From: Neelides folsomi
Lineage: Eukaryota; Arthropoda; Collembola; Neelipleona; Neelidae
Assembly: GCA_034687125.1 (NCBI GenBank)
Contig: JAQGBZ010000244.1
Span: forward strand, 32,706-96,705
Reading direction: 5' to 3'
Length of the DNA: 64,000 nt
A model generated the notes under the pieces. That model was not told the origin of the DNA. It made no database searches and was given only the letters and a program-made list of their open reading frames with translations. Made by a program: the position numbers and the translations under genes. Of the stretch, positions 54,401 to 63,604 are shown in pieces; positions within the stretch are counted from its first letter, which is position 1; the number at the start of each line of letters is the position of its first letter.

Positions 54401-57400
54401 TTAGCACCATCCGCATAATTTCTTTCTTTTCCTCTCTGGCCGTTGCAATCTGGCGAAAGCCAAGAAAGCTTCTTCAAGCGTGTTTTCCACTATCGAATAT
54501 TCTTCGATCAAATCCTCCAATTCCACCTTCACAGTCTCCATCTTCTAGTAGAGTTATTCCCAACGAGTGAATCCACATTTCAAAGCATAGACCAAGTAAT
54601 TCTATTAAAAAACACCGTTTTTAAATCAAAACACCGTTTTCTTTAAATCATATCACTTCATAATCTAAACGCATGTTGCTATTTATTTTGTAATTTAATA
54701 TTAGTTTACTTGATGCCGATCTCTTAAAACAGAAGGGTGGAATTTATCATTTATGGCTTTTGTGAGTTCGTCCAACTTTGTCATCTCCTCTTTGTCTTCT
54801 TCCTTGGGAATGAATTTGAGTTTCAAGTTCAATGTATAGCCCTGGACGTATTTCGTCTTCAAATGTTCGATTCCTCCGTACCCTTGTAATTGACGGTTGA
54901 CCATAATTCCCAAACTCTCACAGAGAGCTTCGCATTCGTCCATGCTAATAAACAAGTTTGAATATTCTCGGGTTAATAAAGTAATACAGTTATAATTTAT
55001 CAATCATTATTTCATTATCAATAATCATAATTTAATTTAGCATTTAATTCAAAAGTGCTTTCTACCTGTGAGATGTTAAAATACACGATTGACCTCCATG
55101 TAATGTTCCGCTTAACGTTTTCCAAAATTTCCTCCTTGAAATTGGATCCTAAATTATAATTAACAAAAAATTTATTTATTTGTTAGAAGTTTGGTATTGG
55201 ACCACATAACGTTAAATAATCTGTAATTAAATATAAATAATAACAATTAAGTGACTCACAACTCCAGATGTTGGTTCATCTAAAAGAATAATTGGAAGAT
55301 CCCCAATAAGAGCAATGGCAACAGAAAGTCTTCGCTTTTGACCTCCACTGTAAGTTTCACTTAGCATATCCGCTTTCTCAGTCAAACCTTATTAAACAAA
55401 ACATCCCAACTTGAAATCAAAACTTGATTTAATAATCTTAAAATCTATGTATTATTAACAATTTGACAGTTGGAGTATCGAAGAACTCACCAACTTTTTG
55501 AAGCCAATAATCTGCTTGATCATCATGAACCCCACGGAGGCTCGCATAAAGAATTAAAACTTCCTTGCCAGTCAAAAGCATTAAGTTGTGGACAATAGCC
55601 CAACATCGCAAAGTACTTTTTCCGATTATCCAAAAGTGAATATTTCCAAGAAAAAATCGTCCCCTTCGTCGGGGTAATTTCTCCAGTTAAGCATTTGAAA
55701 GTCGTCGTTTTCCCCGCTCCGTTGATACCCAACAAACCAAAACACTGCCCTTTATGTAAAGAAAAGCTCAGGCCCTTGACCTCAATGAAATTTCCAAAAT
55801 ACTTGAATAAATTTTGAATATTAATAAACAATTTAAAAAATTACCATTCCAAAGAATATTAAATGGTCCCAAACGCTGAGTTTATCAAATAGAAGATTTT
55901 CTTGGAGACAGAGACTCACAGAACGTCCTTTTGTCCATATCCTTTGTAATTTCAAAACCATTCACAAAAGCTGTACCACTTGTTGGGCCGAAATTTCCTG
56001 AAAAAATATTTGCATATGAATCTTTGTCTTTATATTTAAAGCTCAAAATTGATTATTTGTTTTAATATTTAAATAAGAATAAAAAATTATTGAAAGATTT
56101 ACCAGTCAGCATTGAAATGGTTGTCGATTTCCCAGCTCCATTTTGACCAAGAAACGCGATGATTTGTCCCTCAAACATCTTGAGATTCAAGCCAGCAACG
56201 GCCGATTTTTTATTGAATTCTTTCCTTAAGTTTTGGATGTCGATTCCGGCTTTAAGCCCTGACGAATCATTTTCAAATCCATGTGGAATTTTTTGCAGTA
56301 ATTGGAGTCATTTGCCTATTTTTCCGAAAATCCTTAAAAATGCAAAATACACATTATCAATAATAAATATCAAAGTTGAAGTTATCAAATGAAAATTTTA
56401 AAGCATTTAAATTGAGGTATCAGTAGTTCGTTAAATCTTACAAAACATTGTAAAGGATAATAAAAAGGCTTCTTGAGCCCATACTTTGATGGAAGAACAT
56501 TTTCAAGATAAATGGCCAAAAGGAATAAGAAAATGGTGTCGAACACTAAGTACAAATGATATGTAACAAACATAATCCATCGATTGGTCTCGTTAAGTTG
56601 AACAAATGGATTCTGTCATCTAAATGAAAAAAGAATACATGTGCATTGCTTTATATTATATTAATATATCATATTATATATTCGGCATTTAAAAAAATGA
56701 TGCCATTATAAAAATATAATTTTCAATTCACCGTAAACTTCCATTTTCATCATGATCTTAATGGCGAATGACAGAGCGACGTTTGGCAAAAGGCAAGTGA
56801 CGATTTTTTGAGAAAAATGAAAATCAAAGGTGTTTAAGCCGAAACAAATTGTGAATGTGAAGACTGACATGAGCCAAATGAGAATTGCGACAATTGTCGC
56901 CTAAACAGCTATAGAATTAAAATACAGTAATTGAATTCATAATTTTAAATTGAACTTTTTAAAAATTTAAATGTTATCTAAATTATCATAAAAATCTTAC
57001 GTTTGGGAATAATGACCGCTATGACGAAACAAAAAGTGTTGGCCACCATCATCCAAAGCATGAGCGTTAAGAACCAAATTGGTCCACTTCCATAATTCAC
57101 CAATGCTCCCTTTTTATCAAACTCGTGGAACATGACCTGGACGATGACGATGAGGTCAATAATGAGATGAACCATGACATTGATGAGCCAACAAAGCCAA
57201 TTCATCCAATTCGAAAGTCCCATCATCTTCATTAGTTTCTAAAACCATTCAAATTTAATTAATTTAATAAAATATAGTATTCTGATCAAAACATATTCAA
57301 AATTCAACGAATGAAGATTATCAAAAGAAATCGATTAACTGTTAACTATACATATTAACGCAACCTTGATGCCGTTGACTTCTATTGATGTTGTTTGAAG

Positions 57401-60400
57401 GTTTACTGGTAGCAGGATAATAATCGTTAAAATCATCATAATTGCTGTCACCCACAGCCTTCCAGTTTAGATCTTAAACAAAAGTCACTTTAGAACAATA
57501 ATTTGAAAAAAAGCATTAATTTAGTAAAATCCATACTTCTTCGGTGATTTCTTGGAAAACTTTTTTAGGGAAGTTGATTGTGTAATCTTCCTTTTTAAAT
57601 TCTGGTTGTGATCCATATCCATACTCTGATGCATAGTCTGAAGGGTTGACATCGCGGATGTTTTTGTACACCCTTTTCCGAAGATTAAGCAGAAAAGTGT
57701 AAAGAGAATAATTTCAAATGCTGTCAACAGCCAATGAGCCCGACAAAACAAAAAGCAGTTTTTGTAAAGAAGCAATCCCAATTCCCTCAACATTCCAATT
57801 GTTCACAATATTAAAAACCTTCACAAATAAAAAATTCCAGGCCTTTGCACTTGCACTTTTTTTTAATATTGCTACGTTTTTTTATTTTTAATATTTTCCT
57901 TAAATTCTATGCATTAAACTAACAATATAATAATAACTAAAATGTTATATATTTTAAATATTGTTAAATATTATATATGATATTTCCATTTGGAAATTAC
58001 CTAATATTTACGAAAACGCGATTTAATAATTTCATTTTTCGTTCCTATTTCAAACATCAATAATCCCATGTTAATAACAATACTAACATTTTCATATATT
58101 CGCATGTAATAGTTTCACATCAGTAATTAAAGTAAGTATTTACGCTATGTTTATTAATTTGGAAGTTTTAAACACTTATTGCTGGTACGTATGCATGTAA
58201 AAAATATAATATGTATACCATACTATATATAAAACTGTTATGCATATTTAAATATATAAGACTGTTATATATTTAATAACAATCTTCATTCTATTTATAT
58301 TATTACCTAAATACCATTCCTATTGAATAATACTGATATATACAACTACCTACATATAACTTGTACGTTTGATGTATAAATGATCAATTAGAAGCGATTA
58401 AATGTTGACATTTTTGTAATCAATTAATTGACCAAATAGAATCAATTTTTGTAGTTTTGTCCGAAGTTTGGGTTTACCAGGTATTCGAGAGATTTCCCAA
58501 TATCCAGAATCGATTTGACCCCAGCTGAGACGACGGTGATTGAATTCCGTCCCAGTTCCCTCAAATCTCCGCTGATGTCAAAGGTCTCTGAGGCTCCCCG
58601 GTGAACTCCCCCAATTCCTCCTGTCAATCAATCAATTGAACAAAACAGTGTAATTGTACAGTATGTTACATACTTACTTGAAATAAAGAAATACTGCATT
58701 GCCCAGTATTATAGTCTAAATGTCAGTTTTATAAAATAATATATTACAAATTACATTGCACTACAAGTATGTATTAACAATAAAATAAAGGGCTGGAGTT
58801 CGGAAACCCAGCAAACTCCATGGTGATTATTTGTATTAGTATATGAGTACAAGTTATCCTAACCTAACATAATACAATTGAAATACCTCACCATGGTGCA
58901 CCATGGTTAAAGTACCGTAATGCTGGCTTTCCGAATTCCGAATTCAAATAAAGTATAGTATAATAGGTATGTATGTACAATTCTAAATACAAAATACATT
59001 CAATAAAAATGAAAAATAACAAAATCTCTCAATTTTTTTACAAGCATCTAATCTTGTGTAAAGATGTCAAGGGTAAAAATCGTGTATAAAAGGAAATAGT
59101 CCAATAGCCTAAAATTACAAAAGATTTTTGGCAACAAAAAATGGAATTTCTCTACGCGACAAAACATAACTTTTATCAAAAAGTATCACATTGCATTACA
59201 CAATGGATACACATTTTGTATTGAACTTCGACCTTTCTATTCAATAAAATGAAAAATAAATTGAGAATATCAAGAATTCCAAGTAAAGTAATAAAACGAA
59301 ACATGATAAAGAAGTTAAGAATATAAATTCAACTTGTATAATGCTTATAACTCCTATAATAGAATACATAAAATTCGTAACATAATATATTATAAGTGTA
59401 CATATGTATTATATAAATCCTAAAATTATATCACTATTAAAATTATTACTATCTAAAAGATGTTCTAAAAGCGGAAACTCAAGAGCTGACTTTATAACCA
59501 GAGTTATGTACCTACCATGTAGCGTAAATTACGTAAAAATATGTGAAATTAAGCTACCTGTAACAAATATTTGAATTTTCGCATTGACAGCTCCTATGAT
59601 TGTCCCTGCAACTGTTGTCCCTCCATTAAGTTTCTAAAATAATCATCAAAATCTTTTCTCCACCATTAATAATTAGATTATATTTGTTATAATATACTGT
59701 AAAATATTACCAATTACCACATATATACATAATGGTACAGATTATAGATATTGTGTATCATATTACTACTAAATATTAAAAATTATAAACTATATTAAGA
59801 TGTAGTATAAAGATGTATGCAAAATCCATATTATATTAGAAATTTAACATTTACTAAGACTGTCATTTCCAAGATATATTAAAAATTGACATTTTCTCTT
59901 ATTCAAAGTTTGAGAGGGAAAATTAGTTCTTATTAAAGTTGATTCGAATTCAATGAAGCGAGAAGGTGAAAGTGTCGGAAATGAGGGTTAATTTAAACAA
60001 AGTTCTCATACATTTGCTAAGACGAACGGGAAATCTCTTCTTGAAACTTTCACCGACTTCGTCGATGGATCTCCCAAAATTTCAATTTGTCTGTCTCTGA
60101 GGCCAACTGTCAATTTCCCTTGGAGAACTCCAACTGTCGCGGGAATGGCGCCCTTAATAAATTAAATCACGTTCTTTTAAAATTGATAAATCTTAACATT
60201 TGATTTTACATCTCAAGAGATCTATTAAATCTAATAATCTCATCTATTCATACATATTATAGCTAGTAAAGATGTATAGTAGGTATTATATGTATATGTA
60301 GTCTTACCAATATGTACATAATACACAGAATATTTGTATAAATATACAATTTATAAATTCTAAATTAAGTTTCAGTAAATATAAAAATGATCAATGTAAT

Positions 60401-60630
60401 TTAACTTATATATTTTTTACCATTTGCCTTATTATTTTCTGAACAGAAAATGCTGTTTGAATATTGTGGGGAAAGGGCATGCCATGAGTTAAAATGGCGG
60501 ACTCGAGAGCGACGACGGGAAGTCCGTTGGCAATTCCATCTTTCACTTCTTCGGATATTTCGAAGGAAGATGAAAGGGAAGAAAATGAACAAAAACGAGG
60601 AAAGGAAGGCCTTTTCAATATCCTGAGCAT
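10386..60630 (-). CDS. bifunctional pseudouridine-5'-phosphate glycosidase / pseudouridine kinase, 11 exons over 50 kb
   Basis: Exons in order are 60630-60421, 60152-60012, 59633-59558, 58620-58478, 53886-53686, 53429-53064, 52943-52887, 12461-12294, 11924-11684, 11175-10931 and 10616-10386. All phases match, giving 2,079 bases and 692 aa with no stop or frameshift. Residues 24-330 are the glycosidase (PsuG/IndA), which splits pseudouridine 5'-phosphate to uracil and ribose 5-phosphate. Visible equivalents of PsuG active-site residues are E43 ([14 protein letters not shown]), K105 (VKVSRRD), D157 (TFDIS), K178 (SAGVKSILD, the Schiff-base lysine) and N307 (SLATN). Residues 380-692 are a PfkB kinase that phosphorylates pseudouridine: [33 protein letters not shown] and the anion-hole motif SGGGD (catalytic D648; family usually GAGD). 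A linker of about 50 aa separates the domains. The N-terminus [16 protein letters not shown] resembles a mitochondrial presequence. The ABCA relic lies in intron 4 and the tetraspanin in intron 7. Confidence 0.93.
18166..18359 (+). repeat. decayed array of CTATATCCTGC-type words
   Basis: Related words follow one another: GACTATATCCTGC (18166), CTCTATTCTGC (near 18235), GCTATATCTTGC (18293), GTTATATCTTGAG (18308), GCTATAACCTGCC (18331) and GTTATATCCTGCG (18348). Spacing is irregular, about 15-60 bases. It looks like an old, degenerated minisatellite or binding-site cluster built from the word that also occurs singly elsewhere in the intron. Confidence 0.6.
21300..21540 (+). repeat. degenerate tandem array with CGATTTWATA units
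   Basis: Units beginning GCGATTTTATATATACAAC, GCGATTTTATGTGCACCAAC, ACGATTTAATATTTACAAC, ACGATTTATAGATTCTGC and GGGATTTAATATTTATAG recur about every 40-60 bases. Divergence is high; the boundaries are approximate. Confidence 0.5.
21988..22037 (+). repeat. 13-bp tandem repeat
   Basis: ACTATTACGTATA occurs three times (21988, 22008 and 22020). The first and third copies are followed by AACCTA. Confidence 0.85.
22707..23215 (+). mobile_element. SINE-like element with a 5S rRNA-like head
   Basis: An isolated GC-rich island. Its first 120 bases align in register with metazoan 5S rRNA. CGACCA sits near position 5, as in 5S. TTAAGCAG (22758-22765) starts 51 bases in, and GATGGGTGAACGG (22788-22800) follows after exactly 22 bases, matching the box A and box C layout of the 5S internal promoter. 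The remaining 5S positions are poorly conserved, so this is not a functional 5S gene. The 3' body (GGGGTTCGAAGTTGG onwards, about 180 bases) is unrelated to 5S. It is followed by two imperfect ~60-base repeats with GGTAAATTTCTCTCC/GGAGTAAAG-type ends, and then by a hairpin. This is the build of SINE3-type, 5S-derived SINEs. The ends and target duplication could not be fixed. Confidence 0.6.
23194..23217 (+). other. short perfect hairpin at the end of the SINE-like element
   Basis: TGTGATG, a GTAA loop, then CATCACA form a 7-bp perfect stem. It lies at the right end of the 5S-like element and may belong to it. No U-run follows, so it is not an evident Pol III terminator. Position is approximate to a few bases. 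Confidence 0.5.
24694..24747 (+). repeat. 27-bp tandem duplication
   Basis: Two adjacent copies, 24694-24720 and 24721-24747, of a 27-base unit containing TTTAATTAGATTTAAAGCA. They differ at one base, so the duplication is recent. Confidence 0.9.
28178..28340. mobile_element. MITE-like foldback element, about 55-bp inverted arms
   Basis: The left arm (28178-28233) begins TATAATGCATTCACACTGCG. The reverse complement of the right arm (28285-28340) begins TATAATGCATTTGCGCTGCC. The arms stay alignable for about 55 bases at roughly 80 percent identity through GAGTTTAAA and CATTATT to AAAATGC. The 50-base middle has a further GGTCC/GGACC pairing. The flanks could be a TA duplication or a 5-bp TAACT one. 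There is no coding capacity, as expected for a non-autonomous DNA transposon. Confidence 0.75.
36496..36539 (+). other. 44-base near-perfect hairpin
   Basis: CTTCACTCAATTTCCATTTC pairs with GAAATGGGAATTGAATGAAG around a CTCGGG turn. As RNA there is one C-A mismatch and two G-U pairs in a stem of about 20 bp. It is shorter than a typical arthropod pre-miRNA and lacks flanking stem. A UCGG-type loop would be stable. It lies in a GC-richer island of intron 7, and its function is unknown. Confidence 0.5.
37690..37905 (-). other. possible unplaced coding exon, doubtful
   Basis: A minus-strand frame opening [20 protein letters not shown] and continuing [18 protein letters not shown] and TPPKRQQPG looks more protein-like than other frames in the intron, with a disordered Ser/Pro-rich character. 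No convincing acceptor lies directly upstream and no partner exon was found. It coincides with one of the G-to-C islands, so it may be chance. Confidence 0.2.
38244..38305 (+). repeat. 22-bp tandem repeat upstream of the tetraspanin
   Basis: ATTATTTAGTGTTATTCTTA (38244) and ATTATTTAGTATTATTCTTA (38266) are adjacent 22-base units. A partial third copy extends to about 38305. It lies about 110 bases before the tetraspanin coding exon's acceptor, in its presumed 5' intron. Confidence 0.8.
38418..38519 (+). promoter_or_regulatory. 33-codon upstream ORF overlapping the tetraspanin start
   Basis: An acceptor (AATTTCAG at 38409-38416) opens the exon. The first ATG after it, 38418, starts a 33-codon frame ([16 protein letters not shown], then an Arg-rich stretch) ending in TAA at 38517-38519. 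The stop shares its last A with the tetraspanin ATG (TAATG). Such an arrangement would make tetraspanin translation depend on leaky scanning or termination-reinitiation. Evidence is only the sequence; the true cap site and upstream exon are unknown. Confidence 0.5.
38519..44544 (+). CDS. tetraspanin with extended second extracellular loop
   Basis: Exons 38519-38703, 39259-39605 and 43451-44544 (phases 2 and 1) join to 541 aa, much longer than the usual 200-350. TM1 is about residues 30-53 ([17 protein letters not shown]), TM2 72-92 and TM3 104-125. The family CCG motif is at 164-166 ([13 protein letters not shown]) and the matching ETCC at 207-210. TM4 is about 370-394 ([19 protein letters not shown]), followed by a basic [10 protein letters not shown]. 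Between ETCC and the last loop Cys (EGCERK, 358) lies an insertion of about 148 residues rich in Pro, Asn and His. The cytosolic tail of about 147 residues has DDDDDSSS, a Lys/Arg cluster and a Pro-rich end. Tetraspanins organise membrane microdomains with partner proteins; the partner here is unknown. It lies inside intron 7 of the minus-strand pseudouridine enzyme gene. An untranslated 5' exon is implied by the acceptor at 38416. Confidence 0.9.
41808..42018 (+). repeat. two exact GACTATATCCTGC words
   Basis: Identical 13-mers at 41808-41820 and 42006-42018, in the tetraspanin's second intron on its sense strand. The first is followed by TTCCTGTC, as is the copy near 51428. Confidence 0.9.
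44707..44712 (+). terminator. poly(A) signal of the tetraspanin gene
   Basis: AATAAA about 160 bases beyond the tetraspanin stop, the first canonical hexamer downstream. Confidence 0.5.
50928..51089 (+). other. possible exon with one membrane segment, doubtful
   Basis: An open plus-strand stretch reads [19 protein letters not shown] then [13 protein letters not shown] and ends in front of a perfect donor (ATGC|GTAAGTAAT). It would encode one membrane helix followed by a basic stop-transfer segment. The acceptor GCGATAG at 50927 is weak, there is no ATG, and no neighbouring exon was found. It could be a fragment of another nested gene or chance. Confidence 0.25.
52598..52652 (+). repeat. 21-bp tandem repeat
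   Basis: Two perfect 21-base copies starting TTATGCATACATACATACAT (52611 and 52632) follow a partial copy at 52598. Confidence 0.95.
52887..60630 (-). CDS. glycosidase-half exons 1-6 and kinase-opening exon 7
   Basis: Exon 1 (60630-60421) starts at the only upstream ATG before [12 protein letters not shown]. Exon 2 begins [18 protein letters not shown]. Exon 3 carries [10 protein letters not shown]. Exon 4 carries [19 protein letters not shown]. Exon 5 (53886-53686) includes [13 protein letters not shown]. Exon 6 (53429-53064) carries [19 protein letters not shown] and the interdomain linker, ending at CCG|GTGAGA. Exon 7 (52943-52887) is only 57 bases. It is preceded by a pyrimidine tract and acceptor CAAAG, and encodes [19 protein letters not shown], the first strand of the PfkB fold. 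Introns 1-6 are 268, 378, 937, 4,591, 256 and 120 bases. The weakest site is the exon 5 donor (AAG|GTTCCT). Family alignment still supports the join. Confidence 0.9.
53887..58477 (-). other. intron 4 of the pseudouridine enzyme gene, hosting an ABCA relic
   Basis: A 4,591-base intron lies between exon 4 (donor CTG|GTAAAC) and exon 5 (acceptor CTTTTAG). Nearly three quarters of it is occupied by a same-strand ABCA gene with its own introns. That gene therefore cannot be a retrocopy and must be transcribed separately or as part of the host pre-mRNA. The rest, mainly 57.8-58.4 kb, is AT-rich and unremarkable. Confidence 0.85.
54401..57793 (-). pseudogene. ABCA-family lipid transporter, shortened and frameshifted
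   Basis: Recognisable exons are 57793-57537 (N-terminus [10 protein letters not shown], first helix), 57458-57365, 57238-57001 ([16 protein letters not shown]), 56900-56732, about 56610-56442 ([13 protein letters not shown]), 56332-56103 (NBD1 Walker [10 protein letters not shown]), 55997-55845, 55801-55491 (NBD2 Walker [11 protein letters not shown]), 55387-55260 (signature [10 protein letters not shown], Walker [11 protein letters not shown]), 55148-55066 (H-loop TSH), 54944-54710 and 54544-54401 (C-terminal [10 protein letters not shown]). ABCA proteins normally run TMD1-NBD1-TMD2-NBD2 and move lipids at membranes. Here most of the first extracellular domain, NBD1's signature and Walker B, and all of TMD2 are missing, with NBD1 joined to NBD2 across a 43-base gap. 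At least four single-base shifts occur, near 57678, 56295, 55920 and 55577, all in A or T runs. A damaged gene is most likely. A reduced transporter with sequencing errors is the alternative. Confidence 0.8.
58791..58945. mobile_element. MITE with 8-bp target duplication (hAT-like)
   Basis: Inverted ends GGAGTTCGGAAACCCAGCA (58795-58813) and, read on the other strand, GGAATTCGGAAAGCCAGCA (58921-58939) match at 17 of 19 bases. CCATGGTG words lie inside both arms. AAATAAAG flanks the element on both sides (58783-58790 and 58946-58953), an 8-bp duplication as left by hAT transposases. It lies in intron 3 of the pseudouridine enzyme gene. The AT-rich flanks make a chance match possible. Confidence 0.65.
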
Positions 60631-61551
60631 TTTTAAGTCAATAAAAATTGAAATGAATAGTATATCATAAAATATCTTAACACTTTAATTATTTAATCCT
60701 TCTTAGAATAACACGAGAAATAACTTTTGAAATTTTAGACAATCAGGGGAAATGGTAAAATAATAGTTAACAATGATTAAATATTAATTTTATAGTATAA
60801 AATAGAGCGAAAATCAAAAAGTAAGTAAAACTCCAAATCACATGTGTGCACTTAAGTAATATAATTGATACTAGTTAATAGTTAAACCGTGGCTGTGAAA
60901 CATGAAACCATTTATGATTTAATTATAAAGTTTATTTAAGATACATATTATATTAGTGATTCAACTCTAACATTCATAGTCAAATATTTTAACTTACTTA
61001 TATCTTATCATATCCTTCATGAATTTCTTTTAAGTTGAATATAAGTTCTATTACATGCATATATCTGTATTATACCTACATTATTATTTATTATATGCAT
61101 GCATCTTATAGTATAAAAGAAGTATAAACACTAATACCAAGATAAATAATTATTTTGTTCATATAAATACAATATATATTATACATACATGTATGTATGT
61201 AGTAATATGTGTATGATATAATGAATACATGTACTATACATAAGAAATGGAATATTTTGTTTATTCAGGATCATAATTTTAATTTTAAGCATAATATAGA
61301 TAGATATGCGTAAATAAGCTAAGTGATTAATATTATAATATTATCAAATGTCATATTTATAACAAATATGTATATAAAATGTAGAATTGATAATAACTTT
61401 ACTTGTGAATACAAAGGTTACGACTATCAGCTAGCATTTTTTATCCTATAAAATTGAGTTAAGAACAAATAACATATATTAAAAAATGTGTTTTCGTTTT
61501 CAAACTTTAGGCATCGATTTTATTTTGATAAAAACTTAATTTTAAATAATG
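60631..61551. other. intergenic DNA; presumed promoter region of the giant gene
   Basis: Very AT-rich, upstream (minus strand) of the pseudouridine enzyme start. No TATA box at a convincing distance and no GC island were seen. It contains a short ATACATACATGTATGTAT palindromic run near 61183. Confidence 0.4.
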
Positions 61552-62970
61552 TCAGAAGAAATTTTTTTTAATATCTGAAAAAGATTGTTCCAAAAGTATT
61601 GAGTAAATTGTAAGTGAATTATTAAATAAAGATAAGTTTTTGATATCAATAAAGTGCAATTGTGTGAACTTTATACCTTTGAGCGTTAAATAGATAATTG
61701 AAATTGGTATAAAAATTAAAATCCAAACATAATTGTCAAATGGTAGATAAAATAATTTATAATTTGTAATTCGATCTTTTTCTATGAATTTTGCAAAAGT
61801 ATATTGTTCATTAGAGGCCGGAATTACTGAGTAAAATTGCCTAAGGGAAATTCTTGATTTGTTTCCGTTATTTTCTATTTTTGTAATTATTTTTAGCACA
61901 GTTTCCCCATTTGCCCCCCAACTATCAATTATATCATTTTCGTTTAATTCATGTCTTGCCAAAGAAAAATTCAAATTCATCGCAGCCAAAATAAACATGC
62001 AATGATTTCCATCTAATATATGAGGAAATATTTTCTTCATTTGACATTAACTAAGATATTAATATTCATTTATAACATTTTTATCGAATTCAATGTTATC
62101 GTTTGCCTCCTCCTTCAAAGTCTTTCAAAACATTTTCGAAATCGTGAAAAGGTCTTTAATTGACATTTTATTTTTAGGTTCTGGGGCGAATTTTAGGTTT
62201 CTTAAAAAATTCCGAAATTTATTTCCACTATCTTGAATTTTTACATTTAAATATTTAATAAAACTTTTTAATATCATAATTCTTGGAGGAATATTAGTTT
62301 TTGTTGAAATTGCATAGATTAAATTTGAAACAGTAGGGTAATTAAAAGTATTAAAAGCATTATAATCCGAAAAGGGCCGTTTTTTTAAACGGTTTAAAAC
62401 ATCTTGCCGTTGATCTGTTTCTATAATTTTATTTATATTTCCTTTGAAAGCTAAAACGAAATAATTGTTTATTGAAAATAAAACTAGTTTTTTAATTCCA
62501 ATTATCATGTTGAAAATTTAAAATATGAACATCATGAGTTACCATTCTGTCATCAATTATGATTAATGCTTTACAATTCAAATATCTATTAAAAATGGTC
62601 GCACAGCTTTTAATTCTATACAAATACTCATGAATTGGATTAAATTCGGTCTTTATGGTTGTGAATAAAAGTTCACATAATTTGAAAATAATCCAGTTTC
62701 GTCGCCTAACTTATTTTGCATTAGTTTTATTAAATGTATATCACAATTATTTAATAATTTTAAATACAAAGAAGCTTCTTTATATTCATCGTACTTCGAA
62801 CCATAATCCGAATTAAAAAGAATAAACGAATCTGCTACGTTATTAATATTTAAAGTAAAATATATCAGATATAAAACGTGCGTATTAATTAACAAATATA
62901 ATTTGATTCCTATCATTTTTATCGAAAATATTAAATATACTTTTAATGAATTTATACCCTTTATATACAA
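61552..62970 (-). pseudogene. divergent ionotropic receptor (IR) pseudogene
   Basis: Successive minus-strand pieces form one IR. The N-terminal domain (62970-62653) has a hydrophobic start (LYLLINTHVLYLIYFTLNI). A shifted piece (about 62650-62510) reads KALIIIDDRMVTHDVHIL. The next (62508-62125) ends in MSIKDLFTI. A last piece (62040-61552) reads NGNKSRISLRQFYSVIPA, SNEQYTFAKFIEK, then FYLPFDNYVWILIFIP, the iGluR/IR entry into the first membrane helix. Frameshifts near 62655 and 62515, and stops between 62125 and 62040, break it. Pore, third helix and S2 are not found downstream. IRs are chemosensory channels. The IR relics at 7.7-9.7 kb on the other side of the giant gene belong to the same broad class, but no close sequence identity between the two sites was seen. 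Confidence 0.75.
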
Positions 62971-63590
62971 ATACTTAAAAATATTATTTTAAAAATTTTC
63001 CGTTTACAAAATTTTATTCTTGTCGGACTAAATTTTTAATAAATTTAACAATTATATCTAATTTAACAAAACTAGTTAAATATTTTATAAATATTTCTCT
63101 TTTAATGATGATTATTATTTTAATTATTTTAGTTCTTTAATTATTTAAGATCTTAAATTTCTTACAATAACTTCAATGTATTTTCCAATATTCTATTTTT
63201 GTTAATTCCTTGAATAAAGTGAATCAGTTGGCGCTTGGTTAATCATTTTTATTTAATCGAACAAAAATATAAACCAAATAAATTATTTTAATATTTAAAT
63301 ATACCAATATAAAATTTCAATGATTCATAAACCATATAAAATTATTTATTTAATAATTAAATCATATTATGAAGAAATTACTTAACTTAGCGAAAGTGAG
63401 TATCTTTTTAAGTAGAACTGTACGAATACCCAAATACAATGTCGGCAATAAGAACTAATATTTATATACTTTTAATTTTTTGTAATAGAGTTTCTTTATT
63501 CATCATAGTTTTAAATTTAATATATTTTTTACAACTTGGGCGGCCTAATTTCATATTGAGGAGTGAGGTTAAATAGTGAATATTAAGGTA

Positions 63591-63604
63591 TTAGGTTAGG
63601 TTAG
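63591..63604 (+). repeat. short interstitial TTAGG run
   Basis: TTAGGTTAGGTTAG, almost three units of the ancestral arthropod telomere repeat. It is too short to mark a chromosome end. Confidence 0.6.

Noticed and set aside
54401-57793. ABCA as a processed (retro)copy
   Set aside because: It keeps many introns with proper splice sites and has no poly(A) tail, so the copy is not RNA-derived.
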